In this document: positions 1 to 11,127 of the stretch, in pieces
Position numbering within the stretch: the stretch's first letter is position 1
How the letters are laid out: every line of letters begins with the position of its first letter
Source of the DNA: Cercophora sp. LCS_1
Taxonomy: Eukaryota; Ascomycota; Sordariomycetes; Sordariales; Lasiosphaeriaceae
Reading direction: 5' to 3'
DNA: 64,000 bases
NCBI GenBank assembly: GCA_036250225.1
Contig: JAPZLL010000029.1
Span: 124,001-188,000 of the forward strand
The notes under the pieces: generated by a model
The model's database searches: none
What the model saw: the letters and a program-made list of their open reading frames with translations, nothing else
Told to the model about the DNA's origin: nothing
Translations under genes and position numbers: made by a program

Positions 1-14
1 GGGCAGGGCTTTTA

Positions 15-386
15 TTACGGGGAGGAAGACATAAGCCACATGTTGACCTCATCCCGGCTCAAGCCACGAGGGTTCTCTTCACCCCTAGTAGAGACGGTTT
101 TTATGTCGCCCTTCTTCTTGCGTCCAGCCGTATCGGTCGTGCCCGTGGCACGCTTACGCTTGCTGGTTGTGGGGTTGGATGACACTGCAACGCTTCAACG
201 TTAGCTAGGTACTTGTATTGACTTTGAGACTCTCGGGTGGGCTATCTTACCACTGGGAGGGGGCTGAAGCTTTGGGCGAGGAGACGAAGCAGAGGAGGGC
301 TGCTGGCCTGTATGTGTTAGTTTAGCTACCGTCTGGGACCCCTTAAGAACAGGCTTACGGGGGATAGCTGCCATTTTGATAGGCAT
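15..386 (-). CDS. Small basic protein of unknown function, two exons
   Basis: Modelled as complement(join(15..184,251..386)), 101 residues. The intron 185..250 (66 bp) has donor GTAAGA, a GCTAAC branch-like site and a TTGCAG acceptor, and joins the two parts in frame. The product is rich in Pro, Ser, Thr and Lys/Arg, with a KRKR cluster and a second RKKK cluster near the middle that could act as nuclear localisation signals. It ends with an acidic/hydrophobic tail (DEVNMWLM). I do not recognise a family. A start at 374 (second Met) is equally possible. More 5' exons at higher coordinates cannot be excluded, because the N terminus looks abrupt. Confidence 0.4.
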
Positions 387-911
387 TACCCCGCCGATAC
401 CCTCAGATTTGAGATTGGTAGTGTCTGTCGCATCCTTTTATCAGCATCTAGTTCTGTCTCTCTTGCATGTCGTATCCACGGAAACATTACCTTTGGCAAT
501 TCCAACATTGCTCGGGGAATCGACTGTTGTCTTTGTCAATACATGTAGCCCGAAACGAACCCTAAGGCCCAGGATCCCCGCATTTCCCTCCTCCCGCCTT
601 TCCAACCTCCTTCATCTCGACCCATCATTACGCTATACCGGAGGAGGAGGAAGAACCGGAAGCGCTGGTGGACAGGTCAGGGTCTACGTGGCATCAGTGA
701 GCATCTACGGACAAATTATATCAAGGGGATTCATACCTGCACTTCCAGCAAGGCCTCCAAGGAGTTCTCGCATGTCAAACTGAACCAATCCTGCAATTCT
801 TGGTTAGAGCGGATCATACTCGATAACCTGGAATGCTTCAATCGGCCTGTACCTTCCAAATGGAAGTCTTCCTGTCTGTAACAAACCAGTGACAGCTCCT
901 CCCCTGACATC
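387..911. other. Intergenic stretch, nothing recognised
   Basis: No frame here shows a recognisable domain. It lies upstream of the small basic gene on the left and downstream of HET protein 1 on the right, so it probably holds a promoter and a 3' UTR. A 135-codon plus-strand frame (376..783) has no family features and is treated as chance. Confidence 0.4.
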
Positions 912-3233
912 TTACACCAAACAAACCCGCTCCCAGCTTGTCTGAGCACCCACACTCTCGCCAAACATGACACCATGCATGTACGCCTCCCCAAAAATGC
1001 GATATCCTCCAGCCTTCTCATCCGGCACTAGAATCAACGGCGTTGGACACCCCGCCAGAATCCAAACCGACAGTCCAGCGCTGACACCCTGATTCGCAGT
1101 CCCCAAGTACCCAGAATCCGTCTTAAACACCCTCTTGAAATTTGCGTAATACTGTCCAAACAAATCAAACGTCCTCGCCTTTCTCTCCCACGCCTTCAAA
1201 CGCCCCGCCCTGTCCGGTGCAGCCACCACCCCTTCCACAGCCAAATACCCCAACTCTGCTAACATGCTCCGTAGCTCCGCTCTCGAGGGCGCCAACCCGT
1301 CAACACCCGCAAGTCTCTCCAAAGCCTCATTTTCCCGAAAGAACCCCTCGACAAGACCAACCACATCCGCTCTTACCGCTTTGATGGACTCAACCCGACC
1401 CAACAGCGGTTTCAACACGCAATACAGAAACCAATCCCTGAAGTAGACGGCGATACTCGCATCGGCAGGACGACACGCCATATCGCAGTCCGTCAACAAC
1501 GTCCTCCAAAACGCCTCCATGATGGGTTGCGCCGTAGGCGTGTACACGGCCCCGAAACTTGCCAGCAGGGCCGCCGCATTCCCAAACTTCCGCCCCGCCG
1601 ACATGTCATCCCATGACTCTCCAGCCGCGACGACGATCCCGATCTTGGTACCCCATGTCCAGAGGCGGTGGTTGTCAACGACGGGCGTCATATGCTGCGG
1701 GAGAGCTCCCACGAAACCAGACGCGTTCAGCTTTTGCGTCATTTGGAACGATGGACCAAGCAGGGGCAGATTTTGCCGGTAGGGGTTGAAATCGGGTGTC
1801 CAGGTTGGGAGGTTTGGTAACCGATAAAACGGAGCGAGATCGGTGAGCTTTTTAAAGAGTTTATGGTTCCGAATCTTGTCAGAGACGGGGTCGATGGAGT
1901 AGGGATAGCCTGCTTCGCCTGCGAGGACGATGATGTGGAGGGTGCCTGTTTCGTGGATGATGGCCTCGCATGTGCGTCGGCAGATCTCCGAGTCGGATAC
2001 GGATGGGCTGTAATCTGGTGTGAAGGACGGGTGGTTGGTGTAGTTGAAGGGGGTGAGGCGGTGTAAAATGCCGTGGAGGGCGTAGAACTTGTCGCGGTGC
2101 TGGGTTGCCACGAAACCCCAGGCGCTGAGGACGAGTTTGAGGAGGAGGGTGGCGGGGCCTTTTGCTTCGAGACCGGCCGAGAGGTCCATGCCTTGGAGGA
2201 TGCTGACGTTGTCGGTTTGTTGCTTACACCAGGCGCGCGCCATGTAGATGGATGCGGTGTTGGCCATTCCGGCGGCCATCATGAGAAGCGGGAGGCTGGA
2301 TGGGTGGATCTGGATGATGCTCATGGCCGTGTGGGTAAAGGAGATCACGATAGCGAAGAGGGCTATATCCTCCCAGTCAAATGAGACGTCGCCACAGAGG
2401 ACGTCGATGGTTTCGGAGAGGGCGACTTCTTGAACCATCCAGGATCGACCAAACCATCGTCTGGAGTAGATGTCGGCTAGGGTTCCCCATTCTTTCTTGC
2501 CGAGAGGCATGATGCCGAACTGATCCCATAGCTCGTTTGTTTCGTCGGCAAAGATGGGAGGCTGGTATTTTCCGCCCATGTACATCTGCATCAGCCGGGG
2601 AAACGCAGCATGTACAGCTGCCGAGTTTTGTTTGAGAATCTCGGCCGCGTGCAGAGTGTGATGAGTCTTTTTCCCAAGCCAAAGGACTGTCTTGATGGCA
2701 CGGCTATACACCACATCCATGATACCCATCTGCTGCACTTTCTCCTTGTGGTCATCTTGGTTGATGCAAATGGCGTCGGCCCAAAAATACGTGCCTGGCG
2801 GGTACAGCGACTGCAACTGGGACAAACAGTCGTGCAGGTTCGGCCGAAGCTCCAGGATGCCCCGGTTGACCCAGACTGGTTTTCTCTCCAGCTCGGTGTA
2901 CTCGGTTCGAACTCCCGGGAGTCCTACATTTGGCGGACCCCAGGTGTATGAGAGCGCGACATATGGCGGACATGCAGTGCCCAGACTGTGTGTCTCGAGC
3001 GCGATGGTGAGTTCTGATATCGCCTTGTCACAAAACGGGTCATATACGAAGCGGATGAGACGGATATGCTCGCGCCCAATGGTGTTTTGGTAGACAAACT
3101 TGGGAGGCTTCTTGATGAGGAGCTTGGCTTTGTGCTTCATGCCCGACGCGCTGCTGGTGGCAAAGTCGGCCGTGGACTTTCCTGCCGATTGCAAGCCGGA
3201 GACTGCGAGTCCCGCGAGGACGCTGACGTTCAT
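912..3233 (-). CDS. HET-domain protein 1 (heterokaryon incompatibility)
   Basis: Single-exon gene of 773 residues. The HET domain is recognised from its conserved blocks in order: YVALSYTWGPP near residue 90, a block FWADAICINQDD near 170, LWLGKKT near 205, and a later RRWFGRSWMVQEVALS near 265. The long C-terminal half is typical of fungal HET proteins and has no second domain I can name. Family knowledge: HET domains trigger a cell-death response when genetically different hyphae fuse, and most genomic copies have no known partner. The frame is open throughout with no lesion, so the gene appears intact. A second HET gene lies 8 kb away at 11128..13254. The start is the only Met ahead of the conserved region with a suitable N-terminal extension. 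Confidence 0.9.
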   Translation of the reverse strand: MNVSVLAGLAVSGLQSAGKSTADFATSSASGMKHKAKLLIKKPPKFVYQNTIGREHIRLIRFVYDPFCDKAISELTIALETHSLGTACPPYVALSYTWGPPNVGLPGVRTEYTELERKPVWVNRGILELRPNLHDCLSQLQSLYPPGTYFWADAICINQDDHKEKVQQMGIMDVVYSRAIKTVLWLGKKTHHTLHAAEILKQNSAAVHAAFPRLMQMYMGGKYQPPIFADETNELWDQFGIMPLGKKEWGTLADIYSRRWFGRSWMVQEVALSETIDVLCGDVSFDWEDIALFAIVISFTHTAMSIIQIHPSSLPLLMMAAGMANTASIYMARAWCKQQTDNVSILQGMDLSAGLEAKGPATLLLKLVLSAWGFVATQHRDKFYALHGILHRLTPFNYTNHPSFTPDYSPSVSDSEICRRTCEAIIHETGTLHIIVLAGEAGYPYSIDPVSDKIRNHKLFKKLTDLAPFYRLPNLPTWTPDFNPYRQNLPLLGPSFQMTQKLNASGFVGALPQHMTPVVDNHRLWTWGTKIGIVVAAGESWDDMSAGRKFGNAAALLASFGAVYTPTAQPIMEAFWRTLLTDCDMACRPADASIAVYFRDWFLYCVLKPLLGRVESIKAVRADVVGLVEGFFRENEALERLAGVDGLAPSRAELRSMLAELGYLAVEGVVAAPDRAGRLKAWERKARTFDLFGQYYANFKRVFKTDSGYLGTANQGVSAGLSVWILAGCPTPLILVPDEKAGGYRIFGEAYMHGVMFGESVGAQTSWERVCLV

Positions 3234-3548
3234 TTTGTCGGGTGTTTGACGTGTCAGCGCGTTCCCTGGCGCTGATGGTATCGTGGCCGTTGGTTTGAGG
3301 TTGAATGTCGCGCGTGATGCGACTGCAACGGAAAGAGGAGGAGCTGATGAGGAGAGGCCTTGGCATCGATCAGTGGTTCCAGGAATGGACTAGACCGTGT
3401 TACTTTGAGCTGAGTTTGTGCTTGTGCATCTTGTGTCATCTGCTTCAATTCTTTTCGGACCGCAAACGCTCAAAGCGCGAATGCAGAGCTGGGTCTTGTA
3501 AAATATCGACTCGTCTGAGAAGAAACAAGGCACTGAACAGTGATCGTA
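3234..3548. other. Intergenic: HET-1 promoter and AKR 3' region
   Basis: About 315 bp between the HET-1 start codon and the stop codon of the aldo/keto reductase, both minus-strand. It should hold the promoter of HET-1 and the AKR 3' UTR. No distinct motif or repeat was seen. Confidence 0.5.
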
Positions 3549-4824
3549 TCACTCTCGGTCGAAAATAAGCCGACCCAACTTGCCTCGGTCTCTGTCTCCT
3601 CCATGATTCTCCCAGCCATCCGGACGCGGCGTGTCAGCAAACAACGCATAAGCATGCTCAGCCGGATACCGCTCTCCCAAGACCGAAGCATTGTCCACCA
3701 AGCGGCGAATCTCCTGAACCTCGTCGGGGGTGAGCTCCACAAACATGGCCTCAAAGTTCTCCTTCATGTACTTTGCATTGATCGTTCTATCACTGTCAGC
3801 ATTTCCTACGACATATTGATGAGCAAGAAGGACTGACCCCGGAATCGGAAAGACATCATCTCCCTGACTGAGCAGCCAAGCGAGAGCAGTCTGGGCAACC
3901 GTCACGCCCTTCTTGACCGCAACCGCCTTGATCGCATCGACAAGCTCCATGTTCTTGGCGAAATTCTCCTTGGAGAAGCGAGGATAAAACCGGCGGACAT
4001 CGCCCTCCTCGAAATCGCCGGGTCCTTGGATCGCACCACCCAACATGCCCCTCGACAAAGGCGAGTACGCAACAACGGCAACGCCTAGTTCACGGCACGT
4101 CTCGAGAAGTTTGTACTGGGGTGACTCAATCTCGGTGCTGAAAGCACTGTACTCCATCTGCACGCACGAAATTGGGTGCACGGCGTGGGCGCGACGGAGC
4201 GTCCCAGAGGAGACTTCGGAAAGGCCGATGCAGCGGATTTTGCCTTGTCTGACGCACGACGCATCATGTAAGCGTCTTCTCAGAATTATTGTCGGGGTGA
4301 GATTGAACTCACTCCTTCAACTTGGCCATCTCAGCAATGATATGCTCGACTGGTGTCGATCCATCCAGGCGGTGGGGGTACCACAGATCAATGGTCTCGA
4401 CCCCAAGTCGCTTGAGACTCTGCTCGCACGCAATGGGGACGTATTCGGCATCTCCACGAAAGCTGAACCCGTTGGGGAGTTGGATGGCGCCGAACTTGGT
4501 TCCGATGAAGACATCCTTGCGCTTGTCGGGATTTAGGGCAAGCCATTTGCCGATGATGACTTCGGAGTCGCCCTGGTGAGGGTCAATATGGAAATCCATT
4601 GTGAGGGTGTGAGGGCGTGGGGGTCTTACGTAGAGGTCACTGGTATCCCAGAATGTGCAGCCGGCTTCATACAGCTGGTCGAACAGGGCAAGACGGTCGG
4701 GGTCGGGGATGGGTTCGGTGGTGCGAGAGCCTGGGAAACCCAGCTGCATGGCACCGAAGCCGATCCGGGGGACAAGTGGGCCGTTTTTGCCCAAGGGGCG
4801 GAGGATGGGTGAGCGTGAGGCCAT
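3549..4824 (-). CDS. Aldo/keto reductase
   Basis: Four exons: complement(join(3549..3792,3838..4248,4313..4572,4630..4824)), 369 residues. The introns (57, 64 and 45 bp) restore one continuous AKR frame. Family landmarks are present: the N-terminal GFGAMQLG strand/loop, the catalytic Asp and Tyr in FWDTSDLYGDSE, the catalytic Lys in FIGTKFG, the catalytic His in DLWYPHRLDG, and VAYSPLSRGMLGG. The NADPH-binding tail has IPGDRTINAKYMKENF. It resembles the AKR13-like, pyridoxal-reductase-type group that reduces aldehydes and ketones with NADPH in the cytosol. The last intron has a weak donor (GTCAGT), so that junction is the least certain. Start chosen at the Met before SRSPILRPLG; an upstream in-frame Met at 4902 adds a low-complexity leader. 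It may belong with the neighbouring oxidoreductases. Confidence 0.88.
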
Positions 4825-5008
4825 TTTGCGAAGATGGAGAGGACTGTTATGGTGGAGGGGGAGGGTAGGATTGCTGGACCTGGAGGACAAGAGGAACAGC
4901 AATGACCGCGATGTTTATCTACGCGTTCCGACAAGGAAGCGACCATGGCAAATATCCGTAAAGTCCGAGTCCGATTTTCACTCAGGATGCGGGTTTGACG
5001 TCATGCTG

Positions 5009-6582
5009 TCAAGTCCGCTCGCTTGCCAGTTGACCTGGCGGACTTTGGTCCAATGCGATGCTTCGAGGTTTCCCTGTCGCGGACATGAACTCCTTTGCCG
5101 CTTCCACTCCCATGTACCTGTTAGGTCAACCGCATTAGACTCCGCCATCCAGGGCTGACTGGTTCAGGATCAAAACTTACACGGTGAGAAGCACTTCAGC
5201 GAACTCATCCACATCCTCGGCCGCGCCGTGCTCAAAAAACTCTTGAAAGGAAAAGTTGGCAATGATGAACGACCGAGACTTCTTCCAGGCACGCTGAAAC
5301 TCCAACACGCCGTTCGCGGTCCATAACGAACGGGAGAGTGTCCACCGGTGCATGTATGCCCAGGGGTCCAGACCTCCAGACTCTCCGCATCCAGCATTTT
5401 TCAACATGTCATACAACGCAATCACGGCATATGCTATGACTATGGTTCTGCGGACGCACTCCGCGAAGATCCAAGACTGGAAACAATCAGCATGGCGTTG
5501 AACGGAACGGGTGAGAGAACCGACCTCCCATTCCTTCGGCGGCTCGCTCGTCATTGCATCCTCATCCATGCGTGAGACTGTTCCGAGATTATCGCGAATC
5601 TTGCATAGATCGCCCAGCCATGCCACTAAGACCGGGGCATCTCTCTCTGCTTGGGCCCTGAGGGCGACATCACCGTCGAGCAGGCGGATGATCTGGTACA
5701 GCAAGAGAGCTTGGGCGCGAGCGAGCTTCTCAGGGCTCATTGCTATAAGTCGCGTAGCCTCAGTTCTGACAAGCTCGCTTGCATTCTCTTGGATAGATCT
5801 CATAACCATGGGGGTATTAGCCGGCGTGCGGTTAGTGTAGAGGACACAGGTAGCAAAGCATGACAAGATGGAATCCGGGGTGTGATGCTGGTAGAGGTGG
5901 CGGTGGAGAAACGGAGTGGCGCTGCGAGAAGCCATGTCTTGTGCAAAACCCTTGACTCGGTTCACAAGATAGTACAGGGTTGAGTTGGGATCGTACTGGC
6001 GCCATGGGTTGATGTCGGCCTGGAGCTCGGTCAGCACTCCCATCAAAAGGAGGTGGAGGTAAAATCAAGTCTTACACAAAATGGAGCCATATCTTCGTAT
6101 CCCTTGACAACCACGTCGTCTGCTGGTGTGCTTGGTCTCTCGAACAAGATGTTTTCGTCGGTGAGATTGAGCCAGTGGTCCGCGGGGGTTGGGTCCTCCT
6201 CTACTGGCTGCATGAAAATGTCCACCGAAACCCCGCCACTATCGGGAAACACGACGCCAGATGGAGCTGTGGGTTCAGCGTGGTATTGGCCCGGGGCCAT
6301 GTCAAGTGTGCTGATAATGTCAACATCGTCGGGGCTGAATCCTGGGGTCAAGGACGAAACAGCGGCGCTACTTGACGGCGTTTGCTCAACGGCCGGGCGG
6401 ACGTCGTCATCCCGTCGACCTGCAGTCTTCTTGCGGAATACGCAGGGCAGCCGCCTTTCCACGCAGCGGGAGCATTTTGGCGCTCGTCTATCGCAGCGTC
6501 TCTTGGCCTGGACACAGTTGTCGCAGTTCTTTTGGCGCGTCGTGGGCACCCGGGCTGGCCCGGCCGGGAAGAACCCGTCCAT
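5009..6582 (-). CDS. Zn2Cys6 binuclear-cluster transcription factor
   Basis: Three exons: complement(join(5009..5117,5181..6019,6076..6582)), 484 residues. The N-terminal zinc cluster has spacing C-x2-C-x6-C-x6-C-x2-C-x6-C (CDNC through RRLPC, from about residue 20), followed by a basic stretch, a polar linker and a helical regulatory region. The introns (56 and 63 bp) have good donors (GTAAGA, GTAAGT) and branch/acceptor sequences (GCTGAC..CTCCAG, CTAACAG). The last exon adds about 36 residues beyond an in-frame TAA that would otherwise end the protein at 5177. Start chosen at the Met just before FFPAGP; an in-frame Met at 6750 would add 56 residues. Family knowledge: such factors bind CGG/CCG-type sites and often control nearby cluster genes. 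A role in regulating the flanking oxidoreductases is inference. Confidence 0.85.
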
Positions 6583-7252
6583 CAATAGAGCTTGATATTT
6601 GATGCTTGTAATACCTTCAGTGGTCGCTGTAGCAATACGCCCGTGAAGTTCCAGGTTTGCGACCGCGAAATTGTCGTGACGTTTGGTGCCCAGGCTCGCT
6701 TCGGTCGCCGGTGGAAGGGCTGTCGTCATTCTCCGCAACTCCGCTTCCAAGTCCGCGATGGACCCACCAAAGTCCGATTGCCAAGCGTTTTGCCGAGGCG
6801 GTCCGCCGCTTGTGGCAGCACCCGCTTTTTGCCACTAGCGTCTTTGTCAAGCTCCGATGCTCAAAATGTCGAGAAGCGAGGGGAAAACTTCAACATTATC
6901 GGGCATCATTGGAAGACGAAATTCTGTGCGGTCGTGTCACGTCCAAGATGAAAGAGCCTCCGCGGTGGCATCTCCACAACCCTTGACATGCTTATCAAGG
7001 TAAAAGTACCTAGCAAGCCTCTGACAAAATAAACTGCACAGCAAAAGGTTCAAAGGCCTGTTGATCCGGAATAAAGGGGTTTGCCCAATATCCCAGGGCA
7101 TAAAAAGTATTCTAGAGGTCTCCGAATATTATTCTCGGCCCTATATACTTTGTATTTATCCCTGTTGGAAATATATCTATCCGTTCATTGCTGTTCTAAG
7201 CGGCATTAGGCGGATTTGGTGTGTGGATTTTTTTTGTCGCCAACTTGCTAGT
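6583..7252. other. Intergenic: TF promoter and 3' side of kinase relic
   Basis: About 670 bp. The left part overlaps the possible longer N terminus of the regulator (in-frame Met at 6750). The remainder is AT-richer and has no convincing frame. Confidence 0.5.
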
Positions 7253-8805
7253 CTATATCTTGAACCACTCATGCTCCAACGCCTCTTGTGCGCTCATCCT
7301 TTCCCCAGGGCTGAGCTGCAGCAGTTTGCCAAGAAGATCAGCAAAGATGGGCTTTTCTTCGTCCGGTATCGCCCTGCTGGTCCAGTCCGTGGTGTCCATG
7401 TAATACACCCCTGGCTCTATCTTGTCAACAAGGGATCGGGCGCCTCGAGGCACCGACGGGTGCACATTGTTGTGAATAGCTGTCTGGGATTCATGAGCCG
7501 GAATGACGCGGCCATTCTCGTCCACGTCGTCTTTGAAGCAGCGTCTCCGTGCTTGCTAAGTTGTTGACCACCACGGTTCTGGGAGCCGGCCGAGGACCAC
7601 GCACATCCCCCCGAGGTAGTCGTCGTCATCGTCGTCAAACGAATCGAAAAATTTCCTCCCTGTCCGGATTTCGAATAACGTGCAGGCCAATGCCCATAGG
7701 TCAGAGGGAATGCCGGGCTTCTTCTCGAGAAGTAGCTCAGGAGAACGATAGTATCCTGGCGTGCCAACGTCGTCGGGAGGATCGGAGGGATTGAAACACT
7801 CCCCAAAGTCAATGACCTTGGGTGTCTTCAGCAGGAATTTGGTATCTACGTCATCCCAGTTGACTGGGTAAACGAGATATCGGGGTACAGTTTCCATGGT
7901 GTTCTCTTTCCCATCGGCATCGAGAAACGGGTTCCGACGGGGCTCACCAAGGATACTGAGGACTTCTTCGGACAGACCGTCAAGGCCGGTGACAGGGTGT
8001 AAGATGTTGTGCGGACGAAAGTCTACACAGTTAGTATGCTCTCATGACAGGAGCAAAGGGTTCATTACCTCCGTGGCAGATGCCTTTTTGGTGAAGGGAA
8101 GCCATGGCGCCCGTCACGCCGTGGCATACACGTCGAAGAATCTCACCCAGGTCATCACAGTCTCGGAAAACTCCATAAGAGACTCGAGCACCTAGTACGG
8201 GGTAGATGTGAGCCGTTGGGTCCTTCGAACCTGAACCGGGAAAGCGGAAAGCCGAGGTGCTCGGAGACTTTTATGACTTGCATCTCGCCGGCGATGCGAT
8301 CCATGAGCAACTCGGGACAATCATCTCCGGAAGAATCAGCCATGATGATTTTCAAGGCAACATACTTGGTTGTGTCCTTGATGTTGAGATCGCGTGCGAG
8401 CCAAACGGTGGCAAACCCGCCGTGCCCAAGCTTGTGAATGATGCGATATGCATCGCCAAGGACATCGCCGAGGTGAACAGGGTGATAGCCTCCGGAATAG
8501 TATTCGGCGACTCCCTCGAGTTTGAACGGCGCAAGCTCAAGCATCAGTCCATGGTCAACCCACACTAGCGCGTCCTCGTCAATGGCATCGACAGTCTCGT
8601 CCAGTGTTTCAGCAGCCATTCCGGCGTCATCCTGGAGTCCGAAACTGGTTGTCGGGATGTGCTTCTGCGCCAGATATGGCAGTGGCAGGCCGGTGAGTTC
8701 CTGTCGATGTTTTGGCCAACTTCGCGACGTGGCGTGGCGGAGACGCGTAATGTCTGCTGCGCGCGCGATCCTGTCGCGAACAAAGACGGTCTTGGCACCC
8801 ACCAA
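7253..8805 (-). pseudogene. Broken SRPK-like protein kinase
   Basis: A fungal SR-protein-kinase-like gene is recognisable: YSGGYHPVHLGDVLGDAY, the glycine loop LGHGGFATVWLARD, VALKII, the catalytic-loop region CHGDFRPHNIL, DFG in KVIDFGECF, then GTPGYYRSPELLL and SDLWALACTLFEI. An intron 8023..8068 (46 bp, donor GTAATG) splices cleanly through CHG|DFR. Two lesions break it. Near 8205-8211 the frame shifts by two bases at a CA-type repeat, between the GPNGSH block and YPVLGARV. At 7556..7558 an in-frame TAG stands where family members have Trp (WWSTT-W-EAR context), and the frame then continues open with DDVDENGRVIP to the true C terminus at 7253. Both flanks are well conserved, so decay looks recent. 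The C-terminal helix ends with HEWFKI. A start at a later Met (about 8617) is also possible. Confidence 0.85.
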
Positions 8806-8937
8806 GGGATGCCGTGTTAGGTAGGCATCGACCCATTAAAAGTTCTCGCAATCCGGGGCAACAGCAGCAAAATGAAACAACAAACTGGCATTCGTTCAAT
8901 TTCAGCCAAAGTCCTAAACAATACGTTCGACATCATC

Positions 8938-9000
8938 AAAGAGGAGGAAAAAGAGAGAAGAAAAAAAGAAGAAGAAAGAAGAAAAAGAAGAAGAAATAAA
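8938..9000. repeat. GA-rich polypurine tract
   Basis: An almost pure A/G run of about 60 bases on the plus strand, made of imperfect GAA/AAG units. It sits between the kinase relic start and the 3' end of the GMC gene. It is simple sequence with no coding sense, possibly capable of triplex or H-DNA structure. Confidence 0.8.
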
Positions 9001-9007
9001 ACACAAC

Positions 9008-10881
9008 CTAAGCCCACTTCTGCACAATCATCTCCCCCGCCCTCTCGGCAACGCCATAAACCGCCGTCTGCGGATGCCCCGAAATCTGCACCGGCATCAC
9101 ACTCCAATCCACAACTCGCAAATTCGCCGTCCCGTACACAACCAATTCGCTATCCACAACGCCTCCCTTGCCCCTTGGTAACATGGGCGCCGTACCGGAC
9201 GGATGACACACCGTAAATAGATTCTCCCGCACCCACTCCCGCCACTGTGCATCGGTCTCTACCGCTTCGCTCGGTTCGTATTCCTCAACCAACAATGAGC
9301 GCAACGGCTCAGCGGCCGCTACCCGCCGAGCAAACTTGGCTGATTCGATGAAGGCTTGGATGTCGTATTCGTTGTCCAGGAACTGAGGGTTTATGGTTGG
9401 TTTACCGAGTGGGTTGGTCGAGTTGATATGCACGCTTCCCCTAGACAAGGGGTGCATTAGGATGATGACGAACGTGACGAAGTTCTGGCCGTAGCGTGGC
9501 GAAGTTGGCGGTGGGTAGCCGTTGCGGCCGGTGTAGCCGTCTCCGAGGATCAGTTCGAGTTGTGGGATTGTGGGGTTGGCAAGCTGCTCGAGTTTCTTTT
9601 TGTGACCTATGTCTGGTGATGAACCGACTGCGGTGTGGGCAAGGGCAGTAAGGGCTTTTGCCGTTGTTTTGTTACCGGTGACTTGGTCCCAGTTGGCAAA
9701 GATGAAGGCGCCACGACGGTCGTCGTACCATGACTTCTTTGATGATGTCCACTTGGCAAATTCTTCGGATGCGAAGGTCGTGTTGTAGCGGAGGATGTCG
9801 CCTGAGAGGAGACCGGGTTTAAGCTGGTAGCTGATTTGCACGCGGGGATGGTCTTGGTAGTTCTCACCAACGCCGGGGAGGTCGATGAGGTGTGTGATGT
9901 TGGCTGCTTCAAGGACTGAGTGTTGGCCAATACCGGAAAGCTCGAGGAGGTTGGGGGTCTGTATTGCTCCGGCTGAGAGGATGATTTCCTTGCGAGCCGA
10001 TATGGTGGTTCCGTCGGTGAGGGTCACGCTCACGGCGCGATGAAGAAGATGGGGCTTCTTTGGCGCGGAGAAGTTGATCTTGGCGACTGAAGTCTCTGAA
10101 AGAACTTGAAGATTGGCTTTTGCTAAGGGAAGATAGGAAACTGCGCTGTAGGAACGGTTGTAGTGAGTGGTAGCGTCGATGTTGGTTGGCTGGAAAGTGA
10201 CTCCCACCAAGTTTCCGTCGAGAGAGTCATGGTTCTCTCGGATGCCGAAGGAAGTAGTGACAGTTGGAATCCACGCATCTTGATATGCTGGCTGGAAGCG
10301 GTTGACAAGACTGTGCACCGGCCCAAGCTTGCCTGCACCAGGTCGAGGAGGTGGACCTGTGTAGTTTTCGGACTTGGTCATGGCCTTGAGCATCGACTTC
10401 CAATTCCAACCAGTGTTGCCGACCTCTTCCCACTGGTTGTACTCGGCTGCTGCACCCCTGTCCCAGACCATCAGGTTGATGGCTGATGAACCCCCAACCA
10501 CCTTACCTCTGCTGACTGGAAGCACTCTCCCATTGAGATGTGTCTGTGGCACTGTTGTGAAGTTCCAGTCGTACTTGGTGCCAAGCGTACTTCCCTTTCG
10601 ACCGGGGACGTTGATGCCGAGTTCGTCAAGGGCGAAGGAACCAGCCTCGATGACCAGGATGCTTGAATTCCGAAGCCCCTGACTGAGACGTGTCGCCAAA
10701 GCAATTCCAGCAGTGCCACCACCAACGATGATCTAAATGGCTCGGTTAGAATGTCGCGTTTGGCCAAATAGATGTCATTCCTCACGAAATCATAGATGCT
10801 GCCACTTGGACTGGTATTTGCAGCCGCTATGCAGAACAAGAAGCCCAGAAGGGCGATTAACGTCACAAGTTTGGGTGCCAT
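9008..10881 (-). CDS. Secreted GMC oxidoreductase
   Basis: Two exons: complement(join(9008..10732,10786..10881)), 606 residues. The 53-bp intron (GTGAGG ... CTAAC ... TTTAG) falls exactly in the ADP-binding strand, giving SIYDF|IIVGGGTAG, which confirms the model. The N terminus (MAPKLVTLIALLGFLFCIAAA) is a classical signal peptide, so the enzyme is probably extracellular. Landmarks: GGGTAG dinucleotide-binding loop, the GMC signature around GKVVGGSSAINLMVWDRG, the second signature GAIQTPNLLELSGIG, and the C-terminal active-site blocks CHPSGTAPMLPR and SGHPQTAVYGVAERAG with catalytic His residues. Family (CAZy AA3) members oxidise sugars, aryl alcohols or other alcohols with FAD, often making H2O2. 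Substrate cannot be read from the sequence. No lesion. Confidence 0.93.
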
Positions 10882-11127
10882 GTTCTTCTGCTGTCTTCTT
10901 GCCGTGTTCTGTTGTCGTTGAACGGCCGAGAAATCATTTCAAGGGCCTCGGGCACTGACCTCTTATAAACTCGTAAGCGCCCGTCCAAGGTGTCACTGGT
11001 GCGACCTACCCAGCAGGCAGGCTGCTGAGTAAGAGAGTTGCAACGCCCGCACTATTGATGTATTTGAGCGGCTGAACTGAACGACACCCCTGCCATGCAC
11101 CTCATCCCGCTGCCACCCTCCCATCGG

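Noticed and set aside
6020..6075. Ending the Zn2Cys6 protein at the stop near 5177 and using a shorter intron
   Set aside because: Intron 6020..6075 has good branch and acceptor signals, and the GTAAGT at 5180 allows a third exon with a plausible conserved end.
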